Shown: positions 14,280 to 26,996 of the stretch, one piece after another | Numbering within the stretch: position 1 is the first letter of the stretch | Layout: each line of letters begins with the position of its first letter | Source of the DNA: Anadara kagoshimensis | Lineage: Eukaryota; Mollusca; Bivalvia; Arcoida; Arcidae | Assembly (NCBI GenBank): GCA_021292105.1 | Contig: CM037871.1 | Coordinates: 59,356,866 to 59,420,865, forward strand | DNA: 64,000 nucleotides | Reading direction: 5' to 3' | The notes under the pieces: generated by a model | What the model saw: the letters and a program-made list of their open reading frames with translations, nothing else | What the model was told of the DNA's origin: nothing | The model's database searches: none | Translations under genes and position numbers: made by a program

Positions 14280-17200
14280 ACACACACACTTTTTGTAAAA
14301 TAACCTATAGAAATGTATAATTATTAAAAGTTTTATTTATTTCTTCTCAGTTAACATATCTAAAAATAATTGCTTGAGTAAGCAAAATACTAGTATATAA
14401 TATGTATTCACACAGTTCAATAGGTACATACATGTATACATTGTACGACTACACTGATTGCATCATCCCCTAGTGTGTATCAGCTGATTCGTCTTAAATA
14501 TGTAGTGCTCGTTATGCCCGTATGATAAATATATTTATCACTTAAATCAAATTATTATATTATTATTATTATTATTATTATATCTAAGATTGGAATCTTA
14601 TTTTTTTTAAAACTATCACTTCGGCTATATATGACCATAAGTCTGTATACGGTATAACATCATATAGCTATTAACATGCTCCCATGGTCTCCTTCTTGAG
14701 TTTATTTTGTTATATGCAAAATTTTATATCTAAATTAAAACAAATCAATATTAGCGCATCACAAACGAACAAACGCTGAAACAATTAAATAGACATGATT
14801 GACATTGTAAAAAACTTTAAACTGATTCAAGAGCTAAAGTTGGCGATGTATCAATATAATTAAAATCGTTTTTATGCACGTTCTAGGTTGTATTTAATTT
14901 GGTTTTTGAAGTTAACTTTATAGCTACTGTACACACTTTAAACGGTCACAATACCTCTATTCCAAACCAACTCCACCTAACGGTTCCATGTTACTTACTA
15001 AGGTGATAAGAGGTGTCCCACTGAGTATATTAGACCTTTTTACGGTTTCATCAAGGAATTCATTTTATAGAAACATATCCCGATTTTGATTAAACAATCA
15101 AAGAAATTTTTGTGTGACGTCAATCAATGTGTCCCCACTACCACTGTCCCTTTCTTCAAAACAAAAGATTTCCACATAAAGGGCGATAATTACCAGGTAA
15201 CTCAGGAATGCCTGATGTAATGTAGTATTTAATAACAATCACCGTGTGACGTTTAATTGTTCTTAAATCAATATCCGATCGTACACAATTAGCACAATTC
15301 ACACAATTCAAGCTATTTATTTTATTGTGTGGAGATTTATTGACAGACTGGAGATATAATGACGTCACACGAGTGGCTATTGAAATCCTACATGCAATTG
15401 ACATCTTTTATCAAGACATGATCTAACAGCTATGGAGAGTACTCGTCAATGGTTTGATTAATGATCAGAGACGACTAATCGATGTGTTGATTAAATACAA
15501 CAAATTATCGCCTGTGTGGTTTTTTTTGTTTTTTGTTTTTTTTTTTTTTGTTTTTTTTTGCTTTACGACAATGTACCTTGTATAGACAAACAACAATGAC
15601 CTGTCCGCTTGACCTTGAATTTAATATATTTATTATGGACCAGTACATGTATGTATAGGGAACACAGGTGTCTATTTCGCCTACATTATGGGAGACACAC
15701 ATTGTTATGTGTTAACTGCGAGACCTAACACTATCCATGTATTGGTTGGATCCTTCTATATTGATCTTTAAGAAATAACGTAATTTTCCAATGTCTTTAT
15801 GAACTTGCAAAAGTATAATGGGATGTCTCAGATTGCAGAAAAGGCAAAGCATTTTGTGAAAAAAATCAGACAGTCCATTATACTTTGCAAGTTCATAAAG
15901 ACATTTGAAAAATACCGTATTTCTTATATTTACGATATTTATAAAAAATAATTATATTGCAGTTTCATATTTTTCGTGTTAATTTGAAAACTATTTTGAA
16001 ATGCGCTGTTGGCGCCCCTTCTCATTAAAATGGGTCGTCTCCTGTCAGTCAACTCTGACGTCATCACGTCAGCGCGTGGACCAATGTCTCTATGAGGTTG
16101 TTAAGTATAGTCGATGTCAAATACTTTATTGAAGCTGTAAATATTTGATGTTTTGCAGGTTACTTGATGCATGAATCGTATCATACAATCTTGATATTAA
16201 ATTAAAACTAGCTAGAAAAGCTGTGAGCCACAAGCTCACAAAAATACCCCCCGCTCCCCCCACATAAAAAAATCCACCGGATCAAATTTTTAAATAGGAG
16301 GTGCACATCTACATTATATCACAAAGATTGTGTAAAAGTTTCATGAAAATCCACTGAAGGGTTTAGGAGGAGTTGCGGATAAGAGATAGGTACCCTAAGG
16401 TGTAACGGAAGGACTGACGGACGGACACACGGACGGACACCCCGTACCGTAACTAGGCCCTTAAATAAACCAAGGCAAGAATTGAAAATCAAATCATATA
16501 TATAACTAGAAAAACTGTGAGTCACAAGCTCACAAAAAATACCCCCCCCCTCCCAAAAATCCATCGGATCAAATTTTTGAATAGGAGGTGCACATCAACA
16601 TTATATCACAAAGATTGTGTGAAAGTTTCATGAAAATCCATGGAAGGGTTTAGGAGGAGTTGCGGATAAGAGATAGGTACTCTAAGGTGTAACGGAAGGA
16701 CGGACGGACACCCTATCACTATATACCCTCCACTTTTTAGCGGGGTGTATAATAACATATAGTATCAACAGTCTCAAGGGGTTTTAAGGGTATTATAATA
16801 AAGTATGACAGGAAAGCTCAAAACTAGACCAGCTGTTGTAAAAAAAGTGGGATGGTTTTGTGCCATGAAAGCTAGTTTAACCACACCACTAAACCTCGTT
16901 ATCCAGCTTAGAGTATAGTTTAAAAGCTTAAATTGTGTGTAGGCAGGTATCAGAAAAATATGTTGATCGTTTCAGTTAGCTGGATTTTTCAGAATATTTT
17001 TGCGTTTTGCAGAGAAGGGTTGCTCGCTGCTGCACGATCCAACGGACAAAGTCGCTTAAAGCTCAAACCATTGTGACGTTCATTCTGGGTCTTACGAAAC
17101 TTTAGCCATTTTTGTAATTCCTGGTCAAATGATCCTAGATCTGGCAATTCGTTTTGGAACTTTTGCTTTATGTCTGCAATTATATCAGCATTTTACTGAA

Positions 17201-20200
17201 ACACCTGCCTTGTTCATTTTAGGAACTTTGTAGCATTTACTGGGTGGCTCGAAGCTATTGGACAAAATAAAGTGACGCTCGTCATCATTTAAGGGTTCTG
17301 CGAATTCCGATCTATTTATGTAAAACTGTGGGTCAAGTTTCTTTTAACAGTTAAACCCCAAAATATCACTTCTGTGCGGAAAAGTACTTGGTTAATTTTT
17401 TACCGAGGCAGTTGCCTCACTGGTCACACCCCTATCACTATATACCCCCCACTTTTTAAGCGGGGGTATAATAAGAGGTTTCAGTTTTAGGAACCATTTG
17501 TTGTCCAATACATCAAAATAACGATTGCCGACTATAATCATCAAAAATAATACTAGTCTTTGTTCAAATCACAATCCAGTTCTGAATCTTCTGTAATATG
17601 GAGTCCGTGTAATACGAAATAGGGGGGGGGGGTTGCCAGAGGTCTTTAAATTTTGATTTTGTAGCAATCGTGATATTGTTCTGTGTTATAAATAGTTTGC
17701 AATTTAAAATTCTGAAATTGCTTACTTAAGAACACGTATGCTTTCTCGTGGAACACATGGATGGGCATCTGGCCCTTGAAATCGTTCTGCGTGTAACGAA
17801 ACAGGTTCCTCAATACCAATGGTCAAACTAATACAAACAACACAATGTGCAGATACTGTGGTAATTCTGTCGTGTAAAACTTTTGAATACATTATTTCAT
17901 TAAAATGTTCAAGTAGCACATGACAATTTTTAGACACATGTTCTGTGCAAGGAAGACAGGGTAAATATATATTTGTACGTTTATTCTAACAGTTCCTAAA
18001 TATGTTTCTTTCAATATTGTTAAGGCCATGAACGACCGAGAGTAACTTCTTGTATTTCGGATGTGCTTACCCTTAAGCTTCGGAAACACCTGGTATAACT
18101 TCACTGGTGGAAGTTCACGCGCAAAGTTTTCTAAGTGTATTACTTTGCTCTAGGGATTGCGAACCACTGCGGTAGCTCAGATGGTAGGGCGCTCGCTCCG
18201 TATGTGGGAGGCCGTGGGTTCGAACCCCGACCGGATCTGACCCAAGACTTGAAGGTGGGTAGTGGCTGTTCTTTCGCCAAGCACTCGGCATTAAGAAAGT
18301 CACGGTTCTTTCGGATTGGAACTAAAATAAACGAGATCCCGTGTCATGGTGGGATTAGCATGATAAAGAACCCTGCTGCAAACTTCTGCACCTTCGCCTA
18401 TAGTTGGCGACGTCACGATATTAATGAAATAATCTTAACTGGGGCGTTAAACACCATAAATCAACTCAACTCTTGGGATTGCGATTTGGACATGGACTGG
18501 TATGTTTGGTCTTGAAATCACGTACTATACAATGAACCACCGCGCATTTAATAAATATATGTCAAATTTAAGATCAACATTCTTTTAACCAATAGCTAGT
18601 AAAATTACTCGAACATTTTAAGTCAAACCAATCTCATTTCAAAGCGATCAAAGTGATTGAGTACCTTTTTGATTGAAAATTGACGCTTTATTGATTTAAA
18701 AACAAATCGACTTAGTATTCTACTATGATTGCACACTGATAATGTTGTTAAAATTAATCTTGATCAAAGCCACGAAGTGTAAACTTAATTATCAGAGGGA
18801 GGCAGATTTCAAAAGATACGGTACAGTCCTGTCGAAAGTTTAGCACCATGCTAACGAATTAGAGCAGAATTGGCAGCTCATCAAGGACCCTCGTTAGCTA
18901 CCTTTATCTCGGTAGCTCAACAAGGACCCTCGTTAGCTACCTATATCTCGGCAGCTCATCAAGGATCCTCGTTAGCTACCTTTATCTCGGCAGCTCATCA
19001 AGGACCCTCGTTAGCTACCTTTATCTCGGCAGCTCATCAAGGACCCTCGTTAGCTACCTTTATCTCGGCAGCTCATCAAGGACCCTCGTTAGCTACCTTT
19101 ATCTTGGCAGCTCATCAAGGACCCTCGTTAGCTACCTTTATCTCGGCAGCTCATCAAGGACCCTCGTTAGCTACCTTTATCTCGGCAGCTCACCAAGGAC
19201 CCTCGTTAGCTACCTTTATCTCGGCAGTCGCTATCGTTTCGACAACTAGCTATCCATGTCACCGTCATTTGGTCATTTGGCAGCCTAATGTTGACTCCTT
19301 TTCGTTAGCTCAGCTAACTTTCGACAGATTATTTGAAACGTAAATGAAAATGGTTTTGTGAAGAATAATGAGTTAACTACGGTAGATTTTTTCCATTATG
19401 TTGAATAGTTTTGAATTCCATTGTTTTTACACCCAGAAAACTTGGTTTTACTGACGATAACATGGTTGACACACCGAAAGTGTGTGTGTGAATGAAAGGT
19501 GTTATTGTCATTCTTATATATAAAAATAAACTTTCGATAAGTCTGTACTGTATAACAATTAAGAGCCAAGACTAAGTTTTCTTATAGAGCAATAAGTCTG
19601 TACAAGCTTGATAATGCATTACAACAGTTATCAATTTACTAAATATATTTGTTCCAAACATGGATTTTCACGCCAAAATAAACAGCTATCGGACACTCAA
19701 TACAAATAATAGCCGTGCTCGTCATAACCACCACTTTTCAGTACTGGTCATCAGTGTGTTTTGTTGTGAGCCATTGATAGTTTGGACACCTATATTTTCT
19801 CTCGCTTCGACAAACAGGAACTACCATTTTTGTACACTTCCGTTCAGTCACCGTGCATACGGTAGTCAGATAGCCCAAGAGCTAGTGGGGTTTGAAATAT
19901 GTGTCAATGGCCAAAAGCTTTGAAGGTTGTTTCTGATAGAAAAATGTCTGTAGTTTTCGAATTTGGGCGTCTTGTGAATGAACTCGTTTCCGATTTTTTT
20001 TCAGACGCGAGTTTTTACACTAGAATCGCATTTTTCAGCCGGTTTTTCGGTAATTTGATAATTCTGCATTATGGACGCGATATGGCCTTAAAATGTCTTA
20101 TTACTGATGCGGTTATCAAGAATTATGATCATTGTTGACATTTAAGTTAAAAACTTCTTGATACATTTCAGATTTTTTTTTAAAATAACTATTTTAGGAA

Positions 20201-23200
20201 AAAAATAGACCAAAAATTTTGCGTTTTTAATATTTTGCCCTCTTTTATGTCTTATAAAAAAAAATAAAAGCATTTAAGTGAAATGTTTTACCATATTGTC
20301 ACAGCCTAATGTGTTTTGCATTCAATAAAAGTAGCTGCATATCATTTGGTAGGAAATTGCGGCACCCACAGTGGAAAAACTTTCCCCTACCCCAAAAATT
20401 GCAAATTTCTCAAAAAATCGATCTTTACTACAAATTTTGCTATTAGTTGCCATACTGATTGTTATACCGTGTAAGCTTTAATACTTGGGTGACAACATTG
20501 AAGACCTCTAACTAAAAACTTCTTGTTAAGCATTCAATCTCAATTTTGTGGCCAATTTTAAACAACCGAGTTTTGCGTTTTTACTTAATCTTTATTCGTT
20601 AAAGTCTTGTAGCGCATTCAAAAAAAGCCTGATTATCAATATACTATTTTATTTAGAATCCCTGATGTTTGTGCTTTATTGTGCAAGTATAATGTATAAC
20701 ACAATCGTCACACAAACCCTTTCACCACAATTTATTCTTCCCCCTACCCCATATGCAATAAATAAGCGAGTTCGCGAGATATTGATTTTACACTTGTGCG
20801 TTCTCAGGCAGTGAGATTTTAAACACGGTAGAGTGTTATAACGTAAATTTGTACTTGAAACATATAGTAAATTACGCTGTTAGCTTGTTTATTCAATGCT
20901 TTGATTTTTTGTATTATTAAGCAATGATAGTGCCACGCCCTTTTGTATGACTCGGCAGATGGCGCTGCGCAAAGCGTTTGTGTTACGTTTTCTGTCATTG
21001 CAAATCACACGTGGTTGCAATTATAGATACTTTCATATGGTTGTTGTTTATGATAAGTAAGAAAAAACTATTCACCCCTTTTTTCTATTGTTTTGTTACC
21101 GTTTATATTTCGTGTGAACAAGTTGATTTTATTTAATATTTGTTTTTAAAAAGAATCCGTGTTCACAATAGAATCAATGAAGTTTTGACGCAGATAAGTA
21201 ATCTGTTTGTTAATTCTATTTGATTCCGTGACTGAATTAAAATCACTGTAAATAATATTTTGCGATTTGTTTGTGATAACTCATTGTCATTTCAATTAGA
21301 AGTGTTGCAAAATGGCCAGCACACGGCTGGATACATCTAAGGGGAAACAGATATTACAGGGCGATAGCACAGATGAAACAAATCTTGTTTGTTGCCTTCA
21401 TGTCGATAAACGTTTCCAAGATATAGAAATTAAACCTTTTGATGAAACAACATGGAGTAAAGTGGCAAAAGTTGCTGAATATCGTCTTTCGAAAACAAAA
21501 TCCCACAAATATAAACAAATTTGTCAAGATCTTCCTCAAAACTTTGATCCTAAAACCAATGGTTATCACAGAATGTGTTACAAGAACTTCACTGCTGTCT
21601 CAAAAAAAGAACTAGAGTCTTTTTCCACTGTAGAAGTAGAAGAAGTTTCTTACACTTTAAGATCCCACACTGAACATTTATCGGACGAAACTTCCTCCTC
21701 CGGTATTTTTCTTCCCGTATGTTTGTTTTGTGGCCTCCTGACGAAGGGTAAGAAAAGGGAACAGTTAGGCAATTGTGAAAGTTTGGAAGCGGGAGAAAAA
21801 ATAAAAAATGCTGCAATGGTTCTGGGTGATACAGATATGATTGCCAGAGTTTGTGATATAGATTTTGTTGCTAAAGAGGTTAAATATCACCATAGCTGCC
21901 GAAAACATTACTTAAATCTTTCTGAGAGGTGTATACCCGGGTCTGCTAAGACAGAATATGGCAACATTAGGCTAGGACACGAAAAAGCATTTAAATGGTT
22001 GACCGAATACATAAATAAAAACGTTATAGCACAAGGTCAAGCTGTAACAATTGCCTCCTTGTATGAATATTACACTACAATGCTGATGGACATTGGTCTT
22101 GATTGCTCCTCATATACCATCCAGACTTTAGAAGTAAAACTTCTAAATCACTTCAAAGATGATATTTGCATGAGTAAAATAGGTAAACGACAAGGCAAAA
22201 TATTATATCCAAGCTTTCTAGATACAGATCAGATTATAGGTTTCCATAATACGTTTTTATTAAATTCCAAAGTCACTGAAGCTGCATACCAGTTGCGAAA
22301 TACAATATTAGAAATGTCAAAGACATGTCCCCAATTACAGAACCCATTGACTGTAAATGAAATACAGAAAGGCCAAGCTAACCCCCCAGACATACTTATG
22401 CAGTTTTTTAAAACTCTATATACAGGGTCTTCAACAAAAGAACCTTCTGAAAGAATGAATAGATGCATCAGTTCAGCAGCAGATGATGCTTTGTTTGCTG
22501 TAACCAATGGCGAAATAAAGCCATCAAAACATTTATGTCTTGGACTGGGTTTTAAAAGTATGACTGGTAGTAGGAAAATTATTGAAGTACTAAATCATTT
22601 AGGGCACTCAATAAGTTACCATGTTGCGGAGACACTTGAAACTGAACTTGCAATGACAATATCAGACAGGAATCAGCTAACTCCTGATGGATTACTGAAA
22701 ATTCCAAACTTGTCAACCGGAACGGCTTGGGATAATTATGATGAAAACACCGAGACTTTGTCTGGAAGCGGAACTTTGCACGACACAGTTGGAATATGTT
22801 ACCAGAACACTCCCGACGAACAACATTCAATGGGGGACTCTCTAGGAATTCCACAAGTATCCACTACACAAACAAAGTCATTGAAACGTAAACGCTCTTT
22901 AGATATTGAGGACCCTATTTTAGAATCTTACAGAAAGCGTCCAAAAATAACAAATTTCAATATCCCGTAAAAGCAATTTCGGACCCCTCTAATTTAAATG
23001 AGACCAGAAAAAGGGATTTAACATGGGTGATTTGTCACCATTTATTTTCTAATATACCCATGTGGTCAGGATGGAATTCTCTAATCACAGTAGATCATCT
23101 ACCAGAGCAAGTGATAGGCTATATGGACAATATAAGTTTGCCACCGACCCGATTAGATGTGGTGTCGGAAACATTACGTCGATCGCAGATTGTGGCACGG

Positions 23201-26200
23201 GAATGTTCTGATAACACAGCAATTGTCCACTATGATCTTGCCATAGCTAAACCAGCGATGCAGATACAATCGGAAGAATCACCAAAGTACGACAATATTT
23301 TCATATGTTTTGGTCCTTTCCATATAATGTTGGCATATTTTGGCGCTCTTGGTCACTTAATTGAGGGCTCTGGCGGACCATATGTGCTAACCGAGACCAA
23401 AGTTCTGGCAGAAGGGTCTCTAAATGGGTTCATAAAAGGGAAGCATTATAACAGATGTCAGAGAATGCATACTATATTATCTCTTTCTTTCCGTATTCTC
23501 CATTTTCGGTCTTTTCTGGAAGAGCATGGTCAGATATCTGAATCTTTATACGAGCAGTTAGAACAATTCATTACAAATACTTCTTCAGAAGAAATGCAAA
23601 ACGTTCTAGAGCAAGAAAATTTAAAATCTATTTTTGATATGTATGAAGCCTTTTCCAATGACACAAGAACTGGAAACCATGGATCAACAGCACAGTATTG
23701 GTTTATGTATATTGAATTAGTTGAACTTCTGTTACTTTTCAGTAGATCTTGTCGAACTAACGATCTACCTTTATTTACTTACTGCTTAGGAAAAATGTGT
23801 CCAGTATTTTTTGCAGCTAATAGACCAAACTATGCAAGATGGATGACACGCTATCACTTAAATTTACTTAACATTGATATAAGTCATCCACAAGCAAGAG
23901 CAATGCTTGAGAATGGTGGTTTGTCTATAAGACGCTCGAATAAATCATTTTCCAGAATTCCAGTGGACATGACACTTGAGCAGACAATCAATGCTGATGC
24001 TGCATCTCGTCTAACTGGCATTTCTGCATTCAGCCAGTCATATACGGCCAGGCGAAGATGGATGATTACACGAAGTGTCCGCAGTGCTATCGTTGGTGCT
24101 CTTCTCTCAAAAACTGGAATCCGGAAAAAGGGGGATGTGAATCAAGAGCTCAAGCCGTCGCGAATTCAGAGAGATAATAAAGATGTAAGTAGTTTGATCG
24201 ACTGTATTAAAGCAACTAAGAATCCGTTTGATACAGAGATAAGAAATGAGGATCTCCTGTGCATATCAACTGGTAACAGAGTCAAAGATGATGTGAAAAA
24301 TGAGATACTTAGTTGTGTAAAATATGGCGAGCAATCTTTTCACGACTTTAGAAATGGCTGTTTTGCAGATCCCTCTAGATTTGAAAAACCTATTACAAGA
24401 AACAAATTGCGCACTTTTGCATCTTTGGCACTTAAGGTTCGGGTTGAGGTGAAAGCAAAGAAAATCATACAGCTACAGTGTTCACGTGATCTATTTGGTA
24501 GGCTTTTGTTTTTGGCAACGACAACAGATATAAACTTGCAGAAAGTTTTTGAATATCCTCTCACTCCCGTGCCGCCAGCTCTTGCACAAATTGACGGGAA
24601 TATGAATAAAACCGACAAATCAATACTTATGAAAATGTTAGAGAGCAAGGCTCATTCTGATCCTCCAGCTGCAAATCAAATTGATGCTTATGTCGTTGAT
24701 GCCATGTTCCTTATACAGTTGCTGTCAAACCTACCAGATACTTTTGAAGGTGTAGCCAAAACCATTCTCAAGCTATTATGTAAACTGGCAAAAGAAATAC
24801 ACTTTGTTTGTGACACATATGTCCATCCATCCATCAAAGATATTGAAAGAGATATGCGAGGAGAGAGCAGTGGACCAGATATTGTAGTAATGGGCCCAAA
24901 ACAAAAGCGACCTCATGATTTCCGTTCAGCTTTGAAATCTGCTAATTTCAAGAGGTCATTACTATCGTTTTTGCTACAAGAATGGAAGAATGATAACTAT
25001 GCTGACATTCTTGCAGGCCATACATTATATTATGCAACAGAGGACCACTGCCATCAATTCTATTGCGAAAATGATGCAACAGTAGTGTGCAGTGAAGTGT
25101 CCAATCTTGCCTGTACCCACGAGGAGGCAGATACCAGGATCACCTTACATGTGCAATACATTGCCTCAAGGTCCGATTCTCCTAACGTAGTGGTTAGAGC
25201 AAATGACACGGATGTAATGGTTATTTTATTGTATCATTGTCACCAAATACATGCAAACATATGGATGGATTCAGGCACTGACGGCACCAATACTAGGCGA
25301 TTTATTGATCTAACAAAACTGTCCAATGAAATTGGGATCGAAATGTGCCAAGTTCTTCCAGCTATCCATGCTTTCACTGGATGTGATTATACTGCAGCAT
25401 TTCTTAGAAAAGGTAAAATTAGGCCTTATAATATCGTTGAAAAAAGTGCAACTTTCAGAAGCGTTTTCTCAAATATTGGAACAAATCAAAGAGTTAATGA
25501 AAGAGATATGAAGGTAATGGAATCTTTTGTCTGTGAAATGTATGGCAAAAAAAACATTAAAACAGTAAATGAGGCACGATTTGCCATTTTCAGAGAGAAA
25601 TACGCTCCAACAAATCAAACTGACCCATTAGAAAAGCTCAAAGGAGCCGATCCGAGTTCACTACCTCCTTGTAAAAGTGTTCTTGTTCAGAAAATCCTCC
25701 GAACAGAATATGTTGCATATTTTTGGAAACATGCCAATTGCAGTTGTCCTACATTAAATACTCCACAAGAAAATGGATGGAAAAAAGAAAATAACAAGTA
25801 TGCGATTCACTGGTTTGAAGGTGAACAGATTCCGAAAGATATAAGACTGAAGATGGACAGTACAACTTTTACAGAGGATGACATGGGAGAAGATGAGGAT
25901 GTACGTGAATCCGACAGTAGTGATAGTGAAGACACTGATGATGAATGAAATTATAATTCTGAATGAATACGAGTTATTTTGAACCAGCCTGTCTAAGAGC
26001 ACTAACACAGTATATCCCGTGAATTCGCATATCGTTAGCATATTGGGGTAGGGGAAGAATAAATCGTGGGTAATGGGTTAATGTGACGATTTTGTTACAC
26101 ATTATACTTGCACAATAAAGCACACACATCAGGGATTCTAAATAAAATAGTATATTGATAATCAGGCTTTTTTTGAATGCGCTACAAGACTTTAACGAAT

Positions 26201-26952
26201 AAAGATTAAGTAAAAACGCAAAACTCGGTTGTTTAAAATTGGCCACAAAATTGAGATTGAATGCTTAACAAGAAGTTTTTAGTTAGAGGTCTTCAATGTT
26301 GTCACCCAAGTATTAAAGCTTACACGGTATAACAATCAGTATGGCAACTAATAGCAAAATTTGTAGTAAAGATCGATTTTTTGAGAAATTTGCAATTTTT
26401 GGGGTAGGGGAAAGTTTTTCCACTGTGGGTGCCGCAATTTCCTACCAAATGATATGCAGCTACTTTTATTGAATGCAAAACACATTAGGCTGTGACAATA
26501 TGGTAAAACATTTCACTTAAATGCTTTTATTATTTTTTTATAAGACATAAAAGAGGGCAAAATATTAAAAACGCAAAATTTTTGGTCTATTTTTTTCCTA
26601 AAATAGTTATTTTAAAAAAAAATCTGAAATGTATCAAGAAGTTTTTAACTTAAATGTCAACAATGATCATAATTCTTGATAACCGCATCAGTAATAAGAC
26701 ATTTTAAGGCCATATCGCGTCCATAATGCAGAATTATCAAATTACCGAAAAACCGGCTGAAAAATGCGATTCTAGTGTAAAAACTCGCGTCTGAAAAAAA
26801 ATCGGAAACGAGTTCATTCACAAGACGCCCAAATTCGAAAACTACAGACATTTTTCTATCAGAAACAACCTTCAAAGCTTTTGGCCATTGACACATATTT
26901 CAAACCCCACTAGCTCTTGGGCTAATATATCGCACAACACGACAACATGTTC

Positions 26953-26996
<44 letters not shown>

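Larger units (their letters stand above)
19871..26924 (+). mobile_element. 7.05-kb long-TIR DNA transposon encoding a FEN/XPG-like nuclease
   Basis: The element is bounded by inverted repeats that start at TAGCCCAAGAGCTAGTGGGG (19871) and end at its reverse complement (26924). The terminal TA could be a TA target duplication, leaving GCCCAAGAGCTAGTGGGG as the true terminus; no longer duplication is visible in the flanks. Both arms are about 0.94 kb and nearly identical in their outer part. The interior carries two long plus-strand frames, 21312-22970 and 22910-25948, overlapping in the -1 frame. I recall large families of uncharacterised invertebrate proteins that share the second protein's GCD(T/Y)(T/S) and HEEADTR motifs, but I cannot assign a named superfamily. 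It sits in the first intron of the alpha-arrestin gene, in the opposite orientation. Confidence 0.85.

Noticed and set aside
17722..17937. Extra alpha-arrestin exon (minus-strand frame containing RFQGPDAHPCVP)
   Set aside because: The GPDAH resemblance to exon 3 is short, the surrounding residues are unlike an arrestin, and exons 1 and 2 already join in phase through a split glycine codon.
18870..19343. Protein-coding gene with 13-residue repeats
   Set aside because: The 157-codon frame exists because the minisatellite period is 39 bp; flanks are non-coding and lie inside a TIR-bounded element.
19899..20138. 79-codon gene duplicated at both transposon ends
   Set aside because: The frame is identical because the inverted-repeat arms are identical; it has no recognisable features and no start context.
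22967..23069. Small intron joining transposon ORF1 to ORF2
   Set aside because: GTAAAAG and GTGGTCAG look like splice sites, but removing that piece puts the downstream sequence in the wrong frame and deletes the conserved-looking KAISDPSNLNETRKRD and WVICHHLF segments.
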